From NCBI RefSeq assembly GCF_008329605.1, contig NZ_NPKO01000002.1, forward strand, positions 248,001-312,000: a stretch of DNA of 64,000 nt, given 5' to 3'. Positions within the stretch are counted from its first letter, which is position 1, and each line of letters starts with the position of its first letter. The stretch is from Mycolicibacterium sp. P9-64 (lineage in GTDB: Bacteria > Actinomycetota > Actinomycetes > Mycobacteriales > Mycobacteriaceae). Of the stretch, positions 16,779 to 27,638 are shown piece by piece. The notes under the pieces are model-generated. The model ran no database searches and was not told where the DNA came from. It saw only the letters and a program-made list of their open reading frames with translations. Both the position numbers and the translations under genes were made by a program.

Positions 16779-19700
16779 ATGGCGCCCCAAACCCAAGGGC
16801 TGTACAACCCCGCATACGAGCACGACTCCTGTGGTGTTGCGATGGTTGCCGACATGCACGGTCGTCGCAGCCGCGACATCGTGGACAAGGCCATCACTGC
16901 GCTCCTGAACATGGAGCACCGTGGCGCGCAGGGTGCCGAGCCGAACACCGGCGACGGTGCGGGCATCCTGCTACAGGTCCCCGACGAGTTCCTCCGGGCG
17001 GTTTGCAAACAGGAGGGCTTCGATCTTCCTCCGGAAGGCTCCTACGCGACGGGCATCGCGTTCCTGCCGCAGTCGTCCCGCGACGCCGCTGCCGCATGCG
17101 AGTCCGTCGCCAAGATCGTCGAGGCAGAGGGCCTGACGATGCTCGGCTGGCGCGACGTGCCGACCGACGATTCCTCCCTCGGTGCCCTCGCCCGAGACGC
17201 GATGCCGACCTTCCGCCAGGTCTTCCTCGGCGGGGCCTCGGGTATGGACCTCGAACGCCGCGCCTACGTGGTGCGCAAGCGTGCCGAGCACGAGCTGGGC
17301 ACCAAGGGTCCTGGCCAAGACGGACCGGGACGTGAAACCGTCTACTTCCCAAGCCTTTCCGGACGGACGTTCGTCTACAAGGGCATGCTGACCACGCCGC
17401 AGCTGCGGGCGTTCTACCTCGACCTGCAGGACGAGCGCCTGACCAGCGCGCTCGGCATCGTGCACTCGCGGTTCTCGACCAACACGTTCCCGTCCTGGCC
17501 GCTGGCACACCCGTTCCGGCGCGTCGCCCACAACGGCGAGATCAACACCGTCACCGGCAACGAGAACTGGATGCGGGCGCGCGAAGCGCTCATCCACACC
17601 GACGTCTTCGGGTCCTACGACGACGTCGACAAGATCTTCCCGGTCTGTACACCGGGTGCATCGGACACCGCGCGCTTCGACGAGGTGCTCGAACTGCTGC
17701 ACCTCGGTGGCCGCAGCTTGCCCCACGCGATGCTGATGATGATCCCCGAGGCGTGGGAGCGGCACGACTCGATGGACCCCGCCCGTCGGGCGTTCTACGA
17801 GTACCACTCGTCGCTCATGGAGCCGTGGGACGGCCCGGCGTCGGTGTGCTTCACCGACGGCACAGTGATCGGTGCGGTGCTGGACCGCAACGGCCTGCGC
17901 CCATCGCGGATCTGGGTGACCGACGACGGCCTCGTCGTCCTGGCCTCCGAGGCCGGTGTGCTCAACCTCGACCCGTCACGCGTCGTGCAGAAGATGCGCC
18001 TGCAGCCGGGCCGCATGTTCCTCGTCGACACGGCCCAGGGCCGGATCGTCTCCGACGAAGAGGTCAAGGCCGAACTCGCCGCCGACCTGCCGTACCAGGA
18101 ATGGCTCGACGCGGGTGTGTTCCAGCTCGACGACCTGCCGCCGGGTGACTACATCCGGATGCCGCACCACCGCGTGGTGCTGCGCCAACAAGCCTTCGGC
18201 TACACCTACGAAGAGCTCAACCTGCTGATCGCGCCGATGGCCCGCACCGGTGCCGAGGCGCTCGGCTCGATGGGCACCGACACCCCGGTCGCGGTGTTGT
18301 CGGCGCGTCCGCGGATGCTCTACGACTACTTCCAGCAGCTGTTCGCCCAGGTGACCAACCCGCCGCTGGACGCCATCCGCGAAGAGGTCGTGACCAGCCT
18401 GCAGGGCAACGTCGGCCCGGAGGGCGACCTGCTCAACCCGAACGCCGAGTCCTGCAGGCAGATCGTGTTGAAGCAGCCGATCCTGCGCAACGCCGAACTG
18501 TCGAAGCTGATCTGCGTCGACCCCGACCACGAGGTCCGTGGGCACAAGCACGGGCTGCGCGCGGCGGTCATCCGCTGCCTGTACCCGGTGGCCAGGGGCG
18601 GCCAGGGCCTCAAGGAGGCGCTCGACGACGTCCGCGCCAAGGTGTCGGCCGCCATCCGCAACGGCGCCCGCATCATCGTGCTGTCCGACCGTGAGTCCAA
18701 CGAGTCGCTCGCGCCGATCCCGTCGCTGCTGAGCGTGTCGACCGTGCACCACCACCTGGTGCGCGACCGCACCCGCACCCAGGTTGGGCTCGTCGTCGAG
18801 GCAGGTGACGCCCGCGAGGTGCACCACATGGCGGCGCTCGTCGGCTTCGGTGCCGCGGCCGTCAACCCCTACATGGCGTTCGAGTCGATCGAAGACATGG
18901 TGGACCGCGGGGTCATCACCGATATCAGCAGTGACCAAGCCAAGGCCAACTACGTCAAGGCCGCTGGCAAGGGCGTGCTGAAGGTGATGTCCAAGATGGG
19001 CATCTCCACGCTGGCGTCCTACACCGGAGCCCAGCTGTTCCAGGCCATCGGCATCAGCCAGCAGGTGCTCGACGAGTACTTCACCGGGCTGAGCTGTCCG
19101 GTGGGCGGCATCGACCTCGATGACATCGCCGCTGACGTCGCGACCCGGCACGCGCTGGCCTACCTGGACCGCCCCGACGAGCGCGCGCACCGCGAGCTCG
19201 AGGTCGGCGGCGAGTACCAGTGGCGCCGCGAGGGCGAGTACCACCTGTTCAACCCCGACACCGTGTTCAAGCTGCAGCACTCCACGCGCACCGGCCAGTA
19301 CTCGGTGTTCAAGGAGTACACCAAGCTGGTCGACGATCAGAGCGAGCGGTTTGCCTCGTTGCGCGGTCTGCTGAAGTTCCGCACTGGAGACGATGCCTTC
19401 CGTCCACCCGTTCCCTTGGACGAGGTGGAGCCCGCCACCGAGATCGTCAAGCGCTTCTCGACGGGCGCGATGAGCTACGGCTCGATCTCCGCCGAGGCTC
19501 ACGAGACGCTCGCCATCGCGATGAATCGTCTTGGCGGCCGGTCGAATTCGGGTGAGGGCGGCGAGGCCGTCTACCGATTCGAGCCCGAGGAGAACGGCGA
19601 CTGGCGTCGCAGTGCCATCAAGCAGGTCGCGTCCGGCCGCTTCGGTGTGACGTCGCATTACTTGACGAACTGCACCGACATCCAGATCAAGATGGCCCAG

Positions 19701-21386
19701 GGCGCGAAACCCGGTGAGGGCGGGCAGCTTCCGGGGCACAAGGTGTACCCGTGGGTGGCCGAGGTACGGCACTCCACGCCGGGCGTCGGCCTGATCTCGC
19801 CGCCGCCGCACCACGACATCTACTCGATCGAGGATCTCGCACAGCTGATCCACGACCTGAAGAACGCCAACCCCTCGGCGCGCGTACACGTCAAGCTCGT
19901 CAGTGAGAACGGCGTGGGAACGGTCGCGGCGGGTGTCTCCAAGGCACACGCCGACGTGGTGCTGATCTCCGGGCACGACGGCGGCACCGGGGCCACGCCG
20001 CTCACCTCGCAGAAGCACGCCGGCGCGCCGTGGGAACTCGGCCTTGCCGAGACACAGCAGACGTTGCTGCTCAACGGTTTGCGTGACCGCATCGTCGTGC
20101 AGGTCGACGGTCAGCTCAAGACCGGTCGCGACGTCGTCATCGCGGCACTGCTCGGTGGCGAGGAATTCGGTTTCGCCACAGCGCCTCTGGTGGTCGCTGG
20201 TTGCATCATGATGCGGGTGTGTCACCTCGACACCTGCCCGGTCGGCGTCGCCACGCAGAACCCGTTGCTTCGGGAGCGGTTCAACGGCAAGCCCGAGTTC
20301 GTGGAGAACTTCTTCCTGTTCATCGCGGAGGAAGTGCGCGAGCTCATGGCGCAGTTGGGCTTCCGCACCGTCAACGAGATGGTCGGACAGGTGGGCGCGC
20401 TGGACACCCAGCGCGCCGCTGCACACTGGAAGGCCCACAAGCTGGACCTCGCCCCGGTGCTGCACGAGCCCGAGTCGGCGTTCATGAACCAGGACCTGTA
20501 CTGCAGCTCACGCCAGGATCACGGCCTGGACAAGGCGCTCGATCAGCAGCTCATCGCGCAGAGTCGCGAGGCGATCGATCACGGCACGCCGGTGCGCTTC
20601 TCCACCAGCATCGCCAACGTCAACCGGACGGTCGGCACCATGCTCGGCCACGAACTGACCAAGGCTCATGGCGGACAAGGGCTTCCGGACGGCACCATCG
20701 ACATCACGTTCGACGGTTCGGCGGGCAACAGCTTTGGCGCATTCCTGCCCAAGGGCATCACCCTTCGGGTCTACGGCGACGCCAACGACTACGTGGGCAA
20801 GGGCCTGTCGGGCGGACGCATCGTGGTGCGGCCGTCGGAGAGCGCGCCGGCTGGCTATGTGGCCGAGGACAACATCATCGCGGGCAACGTCATCCTGTTC
20901 GGCGCGACCAGCGGGCAGACATTCCTGCGCGGGCAGGTCGGCGAGCGGTTTGCGGTGCGCAACTCGGGTGCCCACGCGGTGGTCGAGGGCGTTGGCGACC
21001 ACGGCTGCGAGTACATGACGGGCGGCAAGGTCGCGATCCTCGGACCGACCGGGCGCAACTTCGCCGCGGGCATGTCCGGTGGCATCGCCTACGTCTACGA
21101 CCCACGGGGCGCGCTGCCTGCCAACCTGAACGCCGAGATGGTGGATCTCGAGACGATCGAGAACGACTCCGACGACTCGGCGTGGCTGCACGACATCATC
21201 CAGGCACACGTCGACGCCACCGATTCAGCTGTGGGTCAACGTGTTCTGTCCGACTGGGAGTCTGAACTGAAGCACTTCGTGAAGGTGATGCCGCGCGACT
21301 ACAAGTCCGTCCTGGCGGCCATCGCCGAAGCCGAGCGCAACGGCGAGAACGTCAACGAGGCGATCATGGCGGCGGCGCGTGGCTGA
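16779..21386 (+). CDS. gltB: Glutamate synthase (NADPH) large subunit
   Basis: GOGAT large subunit of 1,535 residues: transfers glutamine amide nitrogen to 2-oxoglutarate. The glutaminase nucleophile is Cys18 in [10 protein letters not shown], exposed after propeptide removal. The FMN/2-oxoglutarate barrel is in the middle ([36 protein letters not shown]), the 3Fe-4S cysteines are in [15 protein letters not shown], and the C-terminal beta-helix follows ([19 protein letters not shown]). ATG at 16779 is preferred because it leaves a propeptide of the length I recall for the mycobacterial protein; ATG 16749 is possible. Overlaps gltD by 8 bp. Confidence 0.97.
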   Translation: MAPQTQGLYNPAYEHDSCGVAMVADMHGRRSRDIVDKAITALLNMEHRGAQGAEPNTGDGAGILLQVPDEFLRAVCKQEGFDLPPEGSYATGIAFLPQSSRDAAAACESVAKIVEAEGLTMLGWRDVPTDDSSLGALARDAMPTFRQVFLGGASGMDLERRAYVVRKRAEHELGTKGPGQDGPGRETVYFPSLSGRTFVYKGMLTTPQLRAFYLDLQDERLTSALGIVHSRFSTNTFPSWPLAHPFRRVAHNGEINTVTGNENWMRAREALIHTDVFGSYDDVDKIFPVCTPGASDTARFDEVLELLHLGGRSLPHAMLMMIPEAWERHDSMDPARRAFYEYHSSLMEPWDGPASVCFTDGTVIGAVLDRNGLRPSRIWVTDDGLVVLASEAGVLNLDPSRVVQKMRLQPGRMFLVDTAQGRIVSDEEVKAELAADLPYQEWLDAGVFQLDDLPPGDYIRMPHHRVVLRQQAFGYTYEELNLLIAPMARTGAEALGSMGTDTPVAVLSARPRMLYDYFQQLFAQVTNPPLDAIREEVVTSLQGNVGPEGDLLNPNAESCRQIVLKQPILRNAELSKLICVDPDHEVRGHKHGLRAAVIRCLYPVARGGQGLKEALDDVRAKVSAAIRNGARIIVLSDRESNESLAPIPSLLSVSTVHHHLVRDRTRTQVGLVVEAGDAREVHHMAALVGFGAAAVNPYMAFESIEDMVDRGVITDISSDQAKANYVKAAGKGVLKVMSKMGISTLASYTGAQLFQAIGISQQVLDEYFTGLSCPVGGIDLDDIAADVATRHALAYLDRPDERAHRELEVGGEYQWRREGEYHLFNPDTVFKLQHSTRTGQYSVFKEYTKLVDDQSERFASLRGLLKFRTGDDAFRPPVPLDEVEPATEIVKRFSTGAMSYGSISAEAHETLAIAMNRLGGRSNSGEGGEAVYRFEPEENGDWRRSAIKQVASGRFGVTSHYLTNCTDIQIKMAQGAKPGEGGQLPGHKVYPWVAEVRHSTPGVGLISPPPHHDIYSIEDLAQLIHDLKNANPSARVHVKLVSENGVGTVAAGVSKAHADVVLISGHDGGTGATPLTSQKHAGAPWELGLAETQQTLLLNGLRDRIVVQVDGQLKTGRDVVIAALLGGEEFGFATAPLVVAGCIMMRVCHLDTCPVGVATQNPLLRERFNGKPEFVENFFLFIAEEVRELMAQLGFRTVNEMVGQVGALDTQRAAAHWKAHKLDLAPVLHEPESAFMNQDLYCSSRQDHGLDKALDQQLIAQSREAIDHGTPVRFSTSIANVNRTVGTMLGHELTKAHGGQGLPDGTIDITFDGSAGNSFGAFLPKGITLRVYGDANDYVGKGLSGGRIVVRPSESAPAGYVAEDNIIAGNVILFGATSGQTFLRGQVGERFAVRNSGAHAVVEGVGDHGCEYMTGGKVAILGPTGRNFAAGMSGGIAYVYDPRGALPANLNAEMVDLETIENDSDDSAWLHDIIQAHVDATDSAVGQRVLSDWESELKHFVKVMPRDYKSVLAAIAEAERNGENVNEAIMAAARG

Positions 21387-22845
21387 TCCCCGGGGTTTCC
21401 TCAAGCACACCCACCGCGAGACCCCGCAGCGCCGGCCGGTCCTGCTGCGCCTTCGCGACTGGAAAGAGGTCTACGAAGACTTCTCCCACGACACGCTGCG
21501 GGATCAGGCAGCTCGCTGCATGGACTGCGGAATCCCGTTCTGCCACAACGGCTGCCCCCTTGGCAACCTGATTCCCGAGTGGAACGACCTGGTGTACCGC
21601 GACCGGTGGCGCGACGCGATCGAACGCCTGCACGCCACCAACAACTTCCCGGAGTTCACCGGACGGTTGTGCCCCGCACCGTGCGAGGCGTCGTGTGTGC
21701 TCGGCATCAACCAGGATGCGGTGACCATCAAGCAGGTCGAGGTCGAGATCATCGACAACGCCTTCGACAAGGGCTGGGTGGTTCCTCTTCCTCCTGACCG
21801 GTTGACCAACAAGAAGGTTGCGGTCGTCGGGTCGGGTCCTGCGGGTCTTGCTGCCGCACAGCAGCTGACGAGGGCCGGGCACCAGGTCACGGTTTTCGAG
21901 CGCGCCGATCGGATCGGTGGGCTGCTGCGCTACGGCATCCCCGAGTTCAAGATGGAGAAGCGCCACATCGACCGCCGCATCGAGCAGATGGAGGCCGAGG
22001 GCACGCAGTTCCGGACCGGGGTGAACGTCGGCGTCGACCTCACGGCGGCGCAGCTGCGGTTGAACTACGACGCCGTGGTGCTGACCGGCGGTGCGACGGC
22101 TTGGCGCGACCTGCCGATCCCGGGGCGCGAGCTCGACGGCATTCACCAGGCCATGGAGTACCTGCCGTGGGCCAACCGGGTGCAGAACGGGGACCCGGTC
22201 GTCGGCGATGACGGTGAACCGCCGATCACCGCGAAGGGCAAGAAGGTGGTGATCATCGGCGGTGGTGACACCGGCGCCGACTGCCTTGGTACTGCGCACC
22301 GCCAGGGTGCGGCCAGCGTGCATCAGTTCGAGATCATGCCGCGGCCTCCCGAGGAGCGTGCGGAGTCGACGCCGTGGCCGACCTATCCGTTGATGTACCG
22401 CATTGCCTCCGCCCACGAAGAGGGTGGTGAGCGGGTCTTCTCGGTCAACACCGAGGAGTTCATCGGCGTCGACGGCCACGTCACCGGCCTGAAGGTGCAC
22501 GAAGTGCACATGCGGGACGGCAGGTTCGAGCGGCTCGATGGCAGTGACTTCGAGCTCGACGCCGACCTGGTGTTGCTGGCGATGGGCTTCGTCGGCCCTG
22601 AGAAGGCGGGTCTGCTGACCTCCCTGAGCGTCGAGCTGACCGATCGTGGCAACGTCGCGCGCAACGACGACTTCCAGACGTCGGTTCCCGGTGTGTTCGT
22701 TGCTGGTGACATGGGTCGTGGGCAGTCGCTGATCGTGTGGGCGATCGCCGAGGGCAGGGCAGCTGCCGCGGGGGTTGACCGCTATCTGATGGGCACGACC
22801 GCGCTACCTGCGCCGATCAAGCCAACCGCTGCGCCCCAGCGGTAG
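21379..22845 (+). CDS. gltD: Glutamate synthase small subunit
   Basis: 488-residue FAD/NADPH subunit that feeds electrons to GltB through two 4Fe-4S clusters. Cysteine groups [17 protein letters not shown] and CPAPCEASC lie in the first 120 residues. The FAD motif is [17 protein letters not shown] and the NADPH motif [14 protein letters not shown]-terminal [18 protein letters not shown] is the second FAD contact. The GTG at 21379 lies inside the gltB end, so the subunits are translationally coupled. Confidence 0.97.
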   Translation: MADPRGFLKHTHRETPQRRPVLLRLRDWKEVYEDFSHDTLRDQAARCMDCGIPFCHNGCPLGNLIPEWNDLVYRDRWRDAIERLHATNNFPEFTGRLCPAPCEASCVLGINQDAVTIKQVEVEIIDNAFDKGWVVPLPPDRLTNKKVAVVGSGPAGLAAAQQLTRAGHQVTVFERADRIGGLLRYGIPEFKMEKRHIDRRIEQMEAEGTQFRTGVNVGVDLTAAQLRLNYDAVVLTGGATAWRDLPIPGRELDGIHQAMEYLPWANRVQNGDPVVGDDGEPPITAKGKKVVIIGGGDTGADCLGTAHRQGAASVHQFEIMPRPPEERAESTPWPTYPLMYRIASAHEEGGERVFSVNTEEFIGVDGHVTGLKVHEVHMRDGRFERLDGSDFELDADLVLLAMGFVGPEKAGLLTSLSVELTDRGNVARNDDFQTSVPGVFVAGDMGRGQSLIVWAIAEGRAAAAGVDRYLMGTTALPAPIKPTAAPQR

Positions 22846-22956
22846 GTCCGCCCGCCCAAGCCCGCGATTTCTGCAGCAGGGCTGCTCGTCGTCGACGATC
22901 GCGACCGCTGCGCAGATCTCGACGAGCTGGCACTCTCGTTGAGTCCCAATAGCCAC

Positions 22957-22985
22957 TTAAGTCACACCAGAAACATCTGACTTTA
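22957..22985. promoter_or_regulatory. Inverted repeat upstream of small ORF
   Basis: AAGTCA at 22959-22964 and TGACTT at 22978-22983 are exact inverted arms 13 bases apart in an AT-rich stretch between gltD and the 46-residue gene. Could be an operator or part of a transcript hairpin; no regulator can be named. Confidence 0.3.
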
Positions 22986-23095
22986 TTTCGGCGCGCCGCT
23001 TGATGTTAGCCAGGTCACAGGTGTCTAATGAAACGCGGGGGTCGTGCGAAGTCTGGCCCCATCGGTGCAGCAATACCGACGCAGGAGAGAAGACC

Positions 23096-23236
23096 GTGCA
23101 CATCAACCCGCTATCCCCATCGAAGATGAAGCGTATCGCCTGGTCATATCTTCGCCACCCGGTGAAGTGCCGTGAGTTTCCGGCCAAGCACGAGCGCCTG
23201 ATCACCATGGACGAGCTCCTCCGCTACGGCGTCTGA
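23096..23236 (+). CDS. 46-residue basic protein, unknown function
   Basis: Small gene starting at GTG 23096 with AGGAGA nine bases upstream. It encodes VHINPLSPSKMKRIAWSYLR and then HPVKCREFPAKHERLITMDE, a basic, non-membrane protein with one Cys and three His. It stands alone with about 250 bp upstream and a small hairpin (TCCGGC at 23246-23251, GCCGGA at 23257-23262) downstream, so it looks like a free-standing transcription unit. I do not recognise the family. Coding status rests on the ribosome site, GC-rich third positions and flanking signals. Confidence 0.6.
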   Translation: MHINPLSPSKMKRIAWSYLRHPVKCREFPAKHERLITMDELLRYGV

Positions 23237-23400
23237 CCTGCCGTCTCCGGCATTGCGCCGGACCCGGCGGTTGTTTGCTTAGCTGCTTTATCTACCTGTC
23301 CGTCAGTAATCGCTTACTAGTTCGTTGACCTAGCACCGAGGACGCAACCCACTCGCTCTTCCTCGCCCTTGGCGCTATGTGAACGCACCTAGAGGTGCAG

Positions 23401-24480
23401 TCAGGACAGCGTGATGTGCTCTCGACTGCGCACAGCGTCACCCGTCACGGCGTCGAAGAAGTAGGTCCGCTCGGGCGGTGCCTCGAGACCGATCTGCGCC
23501 CCTGCATCCAACACGACGTCAGCGGGCGCCTGGACGATCACCCGTGTCTCGCCCACCAACGCGGTGACCAGGACGTGGCTGCCAAGCGGTTCCACGAAGT
23601 CGACGACGGCTGCGATCGTCCCGTCGGGTCGGGACGTGTGCAGCCGCAGGTGCTCTGGCCGCACTCCGACAGTCACCGGGCCATCTGGCTCGTGGACGGC
23701 CGTCAGCACGGAGTCACCGATGTGCAGCACACCGTCGCGCACCGCGCCAGGCATCAGGTTCATCGGCGGGCTGCCCATGAACGCCGCGACGAACGTGTTG
23801 GCTGGCCGGTTGTAGATGTCGTCGGTGGTGCCGATCTGTTGCACCTCACCGCCGGACATCACGCACAGTCGATCGCCGAGTGTCATCGCCTCGACCTGGT
23901 CGTGGGTGACGTAGATCGAGGTGACGGGGAGTTCGCGGTGCAAGCGCTTGAGGTCGCCGCGCACCTGATTTCGCAGCTTGGCATCCAGATTGGACAGCGG
24001 TTCGTCGAGCAGGAATGCCTGCGGTTGACGGACAAGAGCCCGGCCCATCGCCACGCGTTGGCGCTGCCCGCCGGAGAGCTGCCCCGGTTTGCGGTCCAGG
24101 AGTTCGGTGATCTGCAGCAGGTCAGCTGTCTCGTGGACGCGCCGCTCGATTTCGGCGCGCGGCGTCCTGCGCTGCCGCAGGCCGTAGGCGAGGTTCCGGT
24201 AGACCGTCATGTGCGGGTAGAGCGCATAGTTCTGAAACACCATCGCTATGTCCCGCTGGCCGGGGCTCAGCTGGTTGACCGTCGCACCCCCGATCCTGAT
24301 CTCGCCGGACGTCGGCTTGTCCAGCCCGGCGAGCAGGCGCAGCGCCGTGCTCTTGCCACACCCGGACGGTCCGACCAAGATCAGGAACTCGCCGTCCGCG
24401 ACCGTCAGGTTGAGGCCCTTGAGGGCGGTGACGCCACCCGCGTAGCGCCGTGTGACATCGTGAAACTCTACCTCTGCCAA
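23401..24480 (-). CDS. Sugar ABC transporter ATP-binding protein (MalK/UgpC type)
   Basis: 359-residue ATPase that energises the adjacent import permeases. Walker A GPSGCGKST, Q-loop FQNYALYPHM, signature LSGGQRQRV, Walker B LLDEPLSNLD and switch His in THDQ are all intact. The C-terminal third is the OB-type regulatory domain of CUT1 importers (GVRPEHL, VVDFVEPLG). Translation appears to start at a TTG at 24480 behind GGAAA. Last gene of the ten-gene operon, 29 bp after the second permease. Confidence 0.93.
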   Translation of the reverse strand: MAEVEFHDVTRRYAGGVTALKGLNLTVADGEFLILVGPSGCGKSTALRLLAGLDKPTSGEIRIGGATVNQLSPGQRDIAMVFQNYALYPHMTVYRNLAYGLRQRRTPRAEIERRVHETADLLQITELLDRKPGQLSGGQRQRVAMGRALVRQPQAFLLDEPLSNLDAKLRNQVRGDLKRLHRELPVTSIYVTHDQVEAMTLGDRLCVMSGGEVQQIGTTDDIYNRPANTFVAAFMGSPPMNLMPGAVRDGVLHIGDSVLTAVHEPDGPVTVGVRPEHLRLHTSRPDGTIAAVVDFVEPLGSHVLVTALVGETRVIVQAPADVVLDAGAQIGLEAPPERTYFFDAVTGDAVRSREHITLS

Positions 24481-24509
24481 CTGTTTTCCTTTCCCCGCGC
24501 AAAACCCAC

Positions 24510-25427
24510 TCAACCCTTGATTCCGGTGCTGGCCACCGACTGGACGAAGTACTTCTGCGCGCCGACGAACACCAGCAGCATCGGTAGCAAGCTCATCACG
24601 TTGGCCGCCATCAGCAACGGCCATTTGACCCGGTGTGCACCCTGGAAATAGCTGAGCCCCAACGGAATCGTCATCTGATCCTCCGTGGTGATGACGATCA
24701 ACGGCCACAGGAAGTCATTCCACGACGTGAGCACGGTCAGGGCCGCCAGCGTCGACATCGCGGGAAGGGACAGGGGGAGCACGATCTTGAACAGCACGCC
24801 GAGGCGCGAGGTGCCGTCGACCCTGGCCGCCTCCTCGAGTTCCACCGGAACCGTCTGGAAGAACTGCCGCAGGAAGAAGATGCCGAACGCCGTCGCGAGA
24901 TTGGGCAGCATCAACGCGCCGATGTGGTCGATGCCAAGCCCCTCCCAGACGTTGTCGCCGAACCACTTCACGATCAGGAAGACGGGGATCATCGTCACCT
25001 GGAACGGCACCATGAGCGTCGCCATCAGGGTGACGAAAAGGGCACCGCGGCCGAGGAATCGGATACGGGCGAAGGCGTAGCCAGCCAGGCTGCACACCAG
25101 CAGATTGCTGACCAGCACCACCAACGTCACCATCGCGCTGTTGAGGAAGAAGTGCCCGAACGGTGCGGTGGCCCAAGCATCCGAGTAGTTCTGGAACCGC
25201 GGGCTCTTCGGCAGCAGAACCGGCGGAAAGCTGTTGGCCTCACCCTCGGTCTCCAGCGAGGTGATGAGCATCCACAGCAGTGGCACGATCAGGATGAAGG
25301 TCATCGGAATGAGGACCAGATGCCATGGGCTGAAGGGCAATCGAAGCCTCAGCATCCTTCGTCCCCGTGGCGGCTGCGCTGGTGGCGTCGTCTTGGCCGC
25401 GGGTGCCGCGGCGAGGCCGGCGGTCAC
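24510..25427 (-). CDS. Sugar ABC transporter permease (MalG type)
   Basis: 305-residue inner-membrane permease with six predicted helices. The EAA cytoplasmic loop is EEAARVDGTSRLGVLFKIVLP, the contact for the ATPase. GTG at 25427 overlaps the stop of the preceding permease as GTGA. The N-terminal ~30 residues are Ala/Pro-rich and precede the first helix (WHLVLIPMTFILIVPLLWML). Partner of the MalF-like permease in a CUT1-type importer. Confidence 0.92.
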   Translation of the reverse strand: MTAGLAAAPAAKTTPPAQPPRGRRMLRLRLPFSPWHLVLIPMTFILIVPLLWMLITSLETEGEANSFPPVLLPKSPRFQNYSDAWATAPFGHFFLNSAMVTLVVLVSNLLVCSLAGYAFARIRFLGRGALFVTLMATLMVPFQVTMIPVFLIVKWFGDNVWEGLGIDHIGALMLPNLATAFGIFFLRQFFQTVPVELEEAARVDGTSRLGVLFKIVLPLSLPAMSTLAALTVLTSWNDFLWPLIVITTEDQMTIPLGLSYFQGAHRVKWPLLMAANVMSLLPMLLVFVGAQKYFVQSVASTGIKG

Positions 25428-26344
25428 GAGTTGTGCCCGAGCTTGCGGGCGAGCCGGAACTGCACCGCGGTGATCAGCAGGATGACGACGAACAGCGCGT
25501 AGGCCATTGCTGCGGCGTACCCGGCGTCGAAGTGCACGAACGCTCGGTCCCAGAGGTAGTAGACGATGACGGTGGTGGCGCGCAGCGGTCCACCGCGCGT
25601 GGTCGCATAGACCTCGTCGAAGAGTTGCAGCGCGTTGATCGTCAGCCACACCACGAGGAACAGGTTCGCGGGGCCCAGCAGCGGCACGGTGATGGTGCGA
25701 AAGCGGGCGAACGCGCTCGCACCATCGATCGCTGCGGCCTCGTGCAATTCCGGCGGAACCCCTTGCAGCGCCGCGAGATAGACGATGACCGAGAACCCGG
25801 TCCACCCCCAGATCGTCATCGCCACGATCACGAACAGAGCCTGTGAGGGTGACGAGAGGAACGGCTGGGACGGTACGCCGACCGCGTTGAGGGCGGCGTT
25901 GACCAGACCGTAGTCACGGTCGGTCAGCCACAGGAAGATGATGCCCTGCGAGATGGTCGAGACCGCCATGGTGACGTACGCGGCGGTTCGGTAGACCGAC
26001 ATGAAACGCAGTGATCGGTTCATCGCCGACGCGACCAGCAGACCAACCAACATCGTGCCTGGTACGAACAGCGCGGTGTAGATGATGGTGTGCTTGATCG
26101 CCTCGGTGAACACCGGGTCGTCGGCCAGCTTCCGATAGTTCTCCAGCCCGACCCATGGGGTCTCCGGCGTGAGCAGGTCGGAATGCTGGAACGACAGCTG
26201 CAGCGACATCAGCACCGGCAGCAGACCGAAGATTCCGATCAGAATCGCCGCCGGGCTGACCAGGGCCCATCCCGCCGCGTTCTCCGTGCGGCCGAGGCGC
26301 AGCAGCGTTGCCAGCGGTCGTCGTGCGGGGCTGTCACCGGGCAT
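25424..26344 (-). CDS. Sugar ABC transporter permease (MalF type)
   Basis: 306-residue permease with six membrane segments; EAA loop HEAAAIDGASAFARFRTITVPLL. It starts 4 bp after the binding-protein gene ends and overlaps the second permease at its 3' end. The predicted first helix is WALVSPAAILIGIFGLLPVL. No large periplasmic P2 loop as in E. coli MalF, typical for Gram-positive CUT1 systems. Confidence 0.92.
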   Translation of the reverse strand: MPGDSPARRPLATLLRLGRTENAAGWALVSPAAILIGIFGLLPVLMSLQLSFQHSDLLTPETPWVGLENYRKLADDPVFTEAIKHTIIYTALFVPGTMLVGLLVASAMNRSLRFMSVYRTAAYVTMAVSTISQGIIFLWLTDRDYGLVNAALNAVGVPSQPFLSSPSQALFVIVAMTIWGWTGFSVIVYLAALQGVPPELHEAAAIDGASAFARFRTITVPLLGPANLFLVVWLTINALQLFDEVYATTRGGPLRATTVIVYYLWDRAFVHFDAGYAAAMAYALFVVILLITAVQFRLARKLGHNS

Positions 26345-26348
26345 CTGC

Positions 26349-27638
26349 CTATTTTCCTGCCAATGCCGCGTCTGCGGCCTGTGCTGCGGAATTCAGTGCG
26401 CTGGCGGGCTGATCCTTGCCGAGCATGACGGCGACGACCGCCTGGCCCATGGCCTCCGATATCGCCGGGTACTGCTCGACGGTCGGCCTGACCTTCTGCA
26501 CGTTGGACAGGTTTTCGACGAAGGTCGCGCTACCGGGCAGCTGGTCGTTGAGCTTGGCGACGAACGCCTGATCCTGGCCCAGTGACGCCCGGGTGGGAAG
26601 GTCGCCCGTTCCCAGCGAGAAGGCCTTGACCTGCTCGGGCGCGGTGATCCACTTGACGAAGTCGATCGCCGCCTGCTTCTTCTTGTCGCCGTTGTTGAAC
26701 GTCACCCAGTTGTCAGGCCCGGAGATCGTCTGATGGGCGCCGCTGGAGCCGGCGAAGGTGGGCATCACCTGAACGCCGTACTCGATGTCGGGCAGTGAGC
26801 CGAGGTCCCACGGACCGGTGACCAGCATGCCAATCTTGCCGCTGTTCATCAGCTTCGAGCCGTTCTCATTGGTGGTGTCCAGGTACACCGACTTGTCGGT
26901 GACGGCCATCTGCTGCAATACGGTCAGCGCCTTGACGCCGGCGTCGGAGTTGAACGTGGCGTGTGTGTTGTCGGAGTTGAGGATGTCCCCGCCGGCTTCC
27001 CAGAGCATCGGAACGTAGTGCCAGACGGTGTCTTCGCTGCCGTCGGCGGGGATGAGCCAGCCGTATTGCCCCTTCGACGGGTCGGTCAGCTTGGCGGCCG
27101 CGGCGCGGAAGTCGTCCCACGTCCAGGTGGCGGTCGGCGGCGCGATGCCTGCGTCGGCAAAGAGCTTCTTGTTGTACACGATCGCGAGGTTGTCCACGAG
27201 CGCCGGCACTCCGACGATCTTGTCGCCGACCGTCGCCGCCGTCCGCTCGGCGGGGTAGAAGTCGTCCCACTTCCAGTCCGGCTTCGAAACCTCGTCGGAC
27301 ATGTTGACGACCTGGGGGATCTGGGCGATGTTCGGCGACCACGACCCGAACATGTAGGCGACGTCGGGGGCGCTGCCACCGCGCACCGCGGTCAGAACCT
27401 TTTGCAGCACCAGGTCATTGGCGGAGTACAGCTCGCTGACCTGGACGTCGGGATGCTCCTTGTTGTACTGGTCTACGAGGGACTTGAACACCGTACCCTC
27501 GACGTCCTGATAGCCGTGCCACACCGCGATCTTGGTGGGACCAGAAGACGAGTCCCCGCCACCGCATGCGGCGAGGACCAGCGCGAGGGCCGCAACGATT
27601 GCGACGCAGAGCCTTTGACGAATCACGGAGCGAATCAC
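26349..27638 (-). CDS. Extracellular sugar-binding lipoprotein
   Basis: 429-residue family-1 solute-binding protein. Signal peptide with lipobox VLAAC, lipidated Cys25, then a GGGDSSSG linker. The domain layout (KIAVWHGYQDVEG, GSAPDVAYMFGSW, DTVWHYVPMLWEAGGDIL, GPWDLGSLPDIEYGVQVMPTF) is that of CUT1 oligosaccharide-binding proteins. Its ATG overlaps the preceding glycosidase stop as ATGA. Ligand is probably an alpha-galactoside or amino-sugar glycoside, inferred from operon content. Confidence 0.92.
   Translation of the reverse strand: MIRSVIRQRLCVAIVAALALVLAACGGGDSSSGPTKIAVWHGYQDVEGTVFKSLVDQYNKEHPDVQVSELYSANDLVLQKVLTAVRGGSAPDVAYMFGSWSPNIAQIPQVVNMSDEVSKPDWKWDDFYPAERTAATVGDKIVGVPALVDNLAIVYNKKLFADAGIAPPTATWTWDDFRAAAAKLTDPSKGQYGWLIPADGSEDTVWHYVPMLWEAGGDILNSDNTHATFNSDAGVKALTVLQQMAVTDKSVYLDTTNENGSKLMNSGKIGMLVTGPWDLGSLPDIEYGVQVMPTFAGSSGAHQTISGPDNWVTFNNGDKKKQAAIDFVKWITAPEQVKAFSLGTGDLPTRASLGQDQAFVAKLNDQLPGSATFVENLSNVQKVRPTVEQYPAISEAMGQAVVAVMLGKDQPASALNSAAQAADAALAGK

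Noticed and set aside
17976..20465. 829-codon open frame antisense to gltB
   Set aside because: Mirror frame of a high-GC gene: it shows no domain, and the plus strand encodes the unmistakable GltB.
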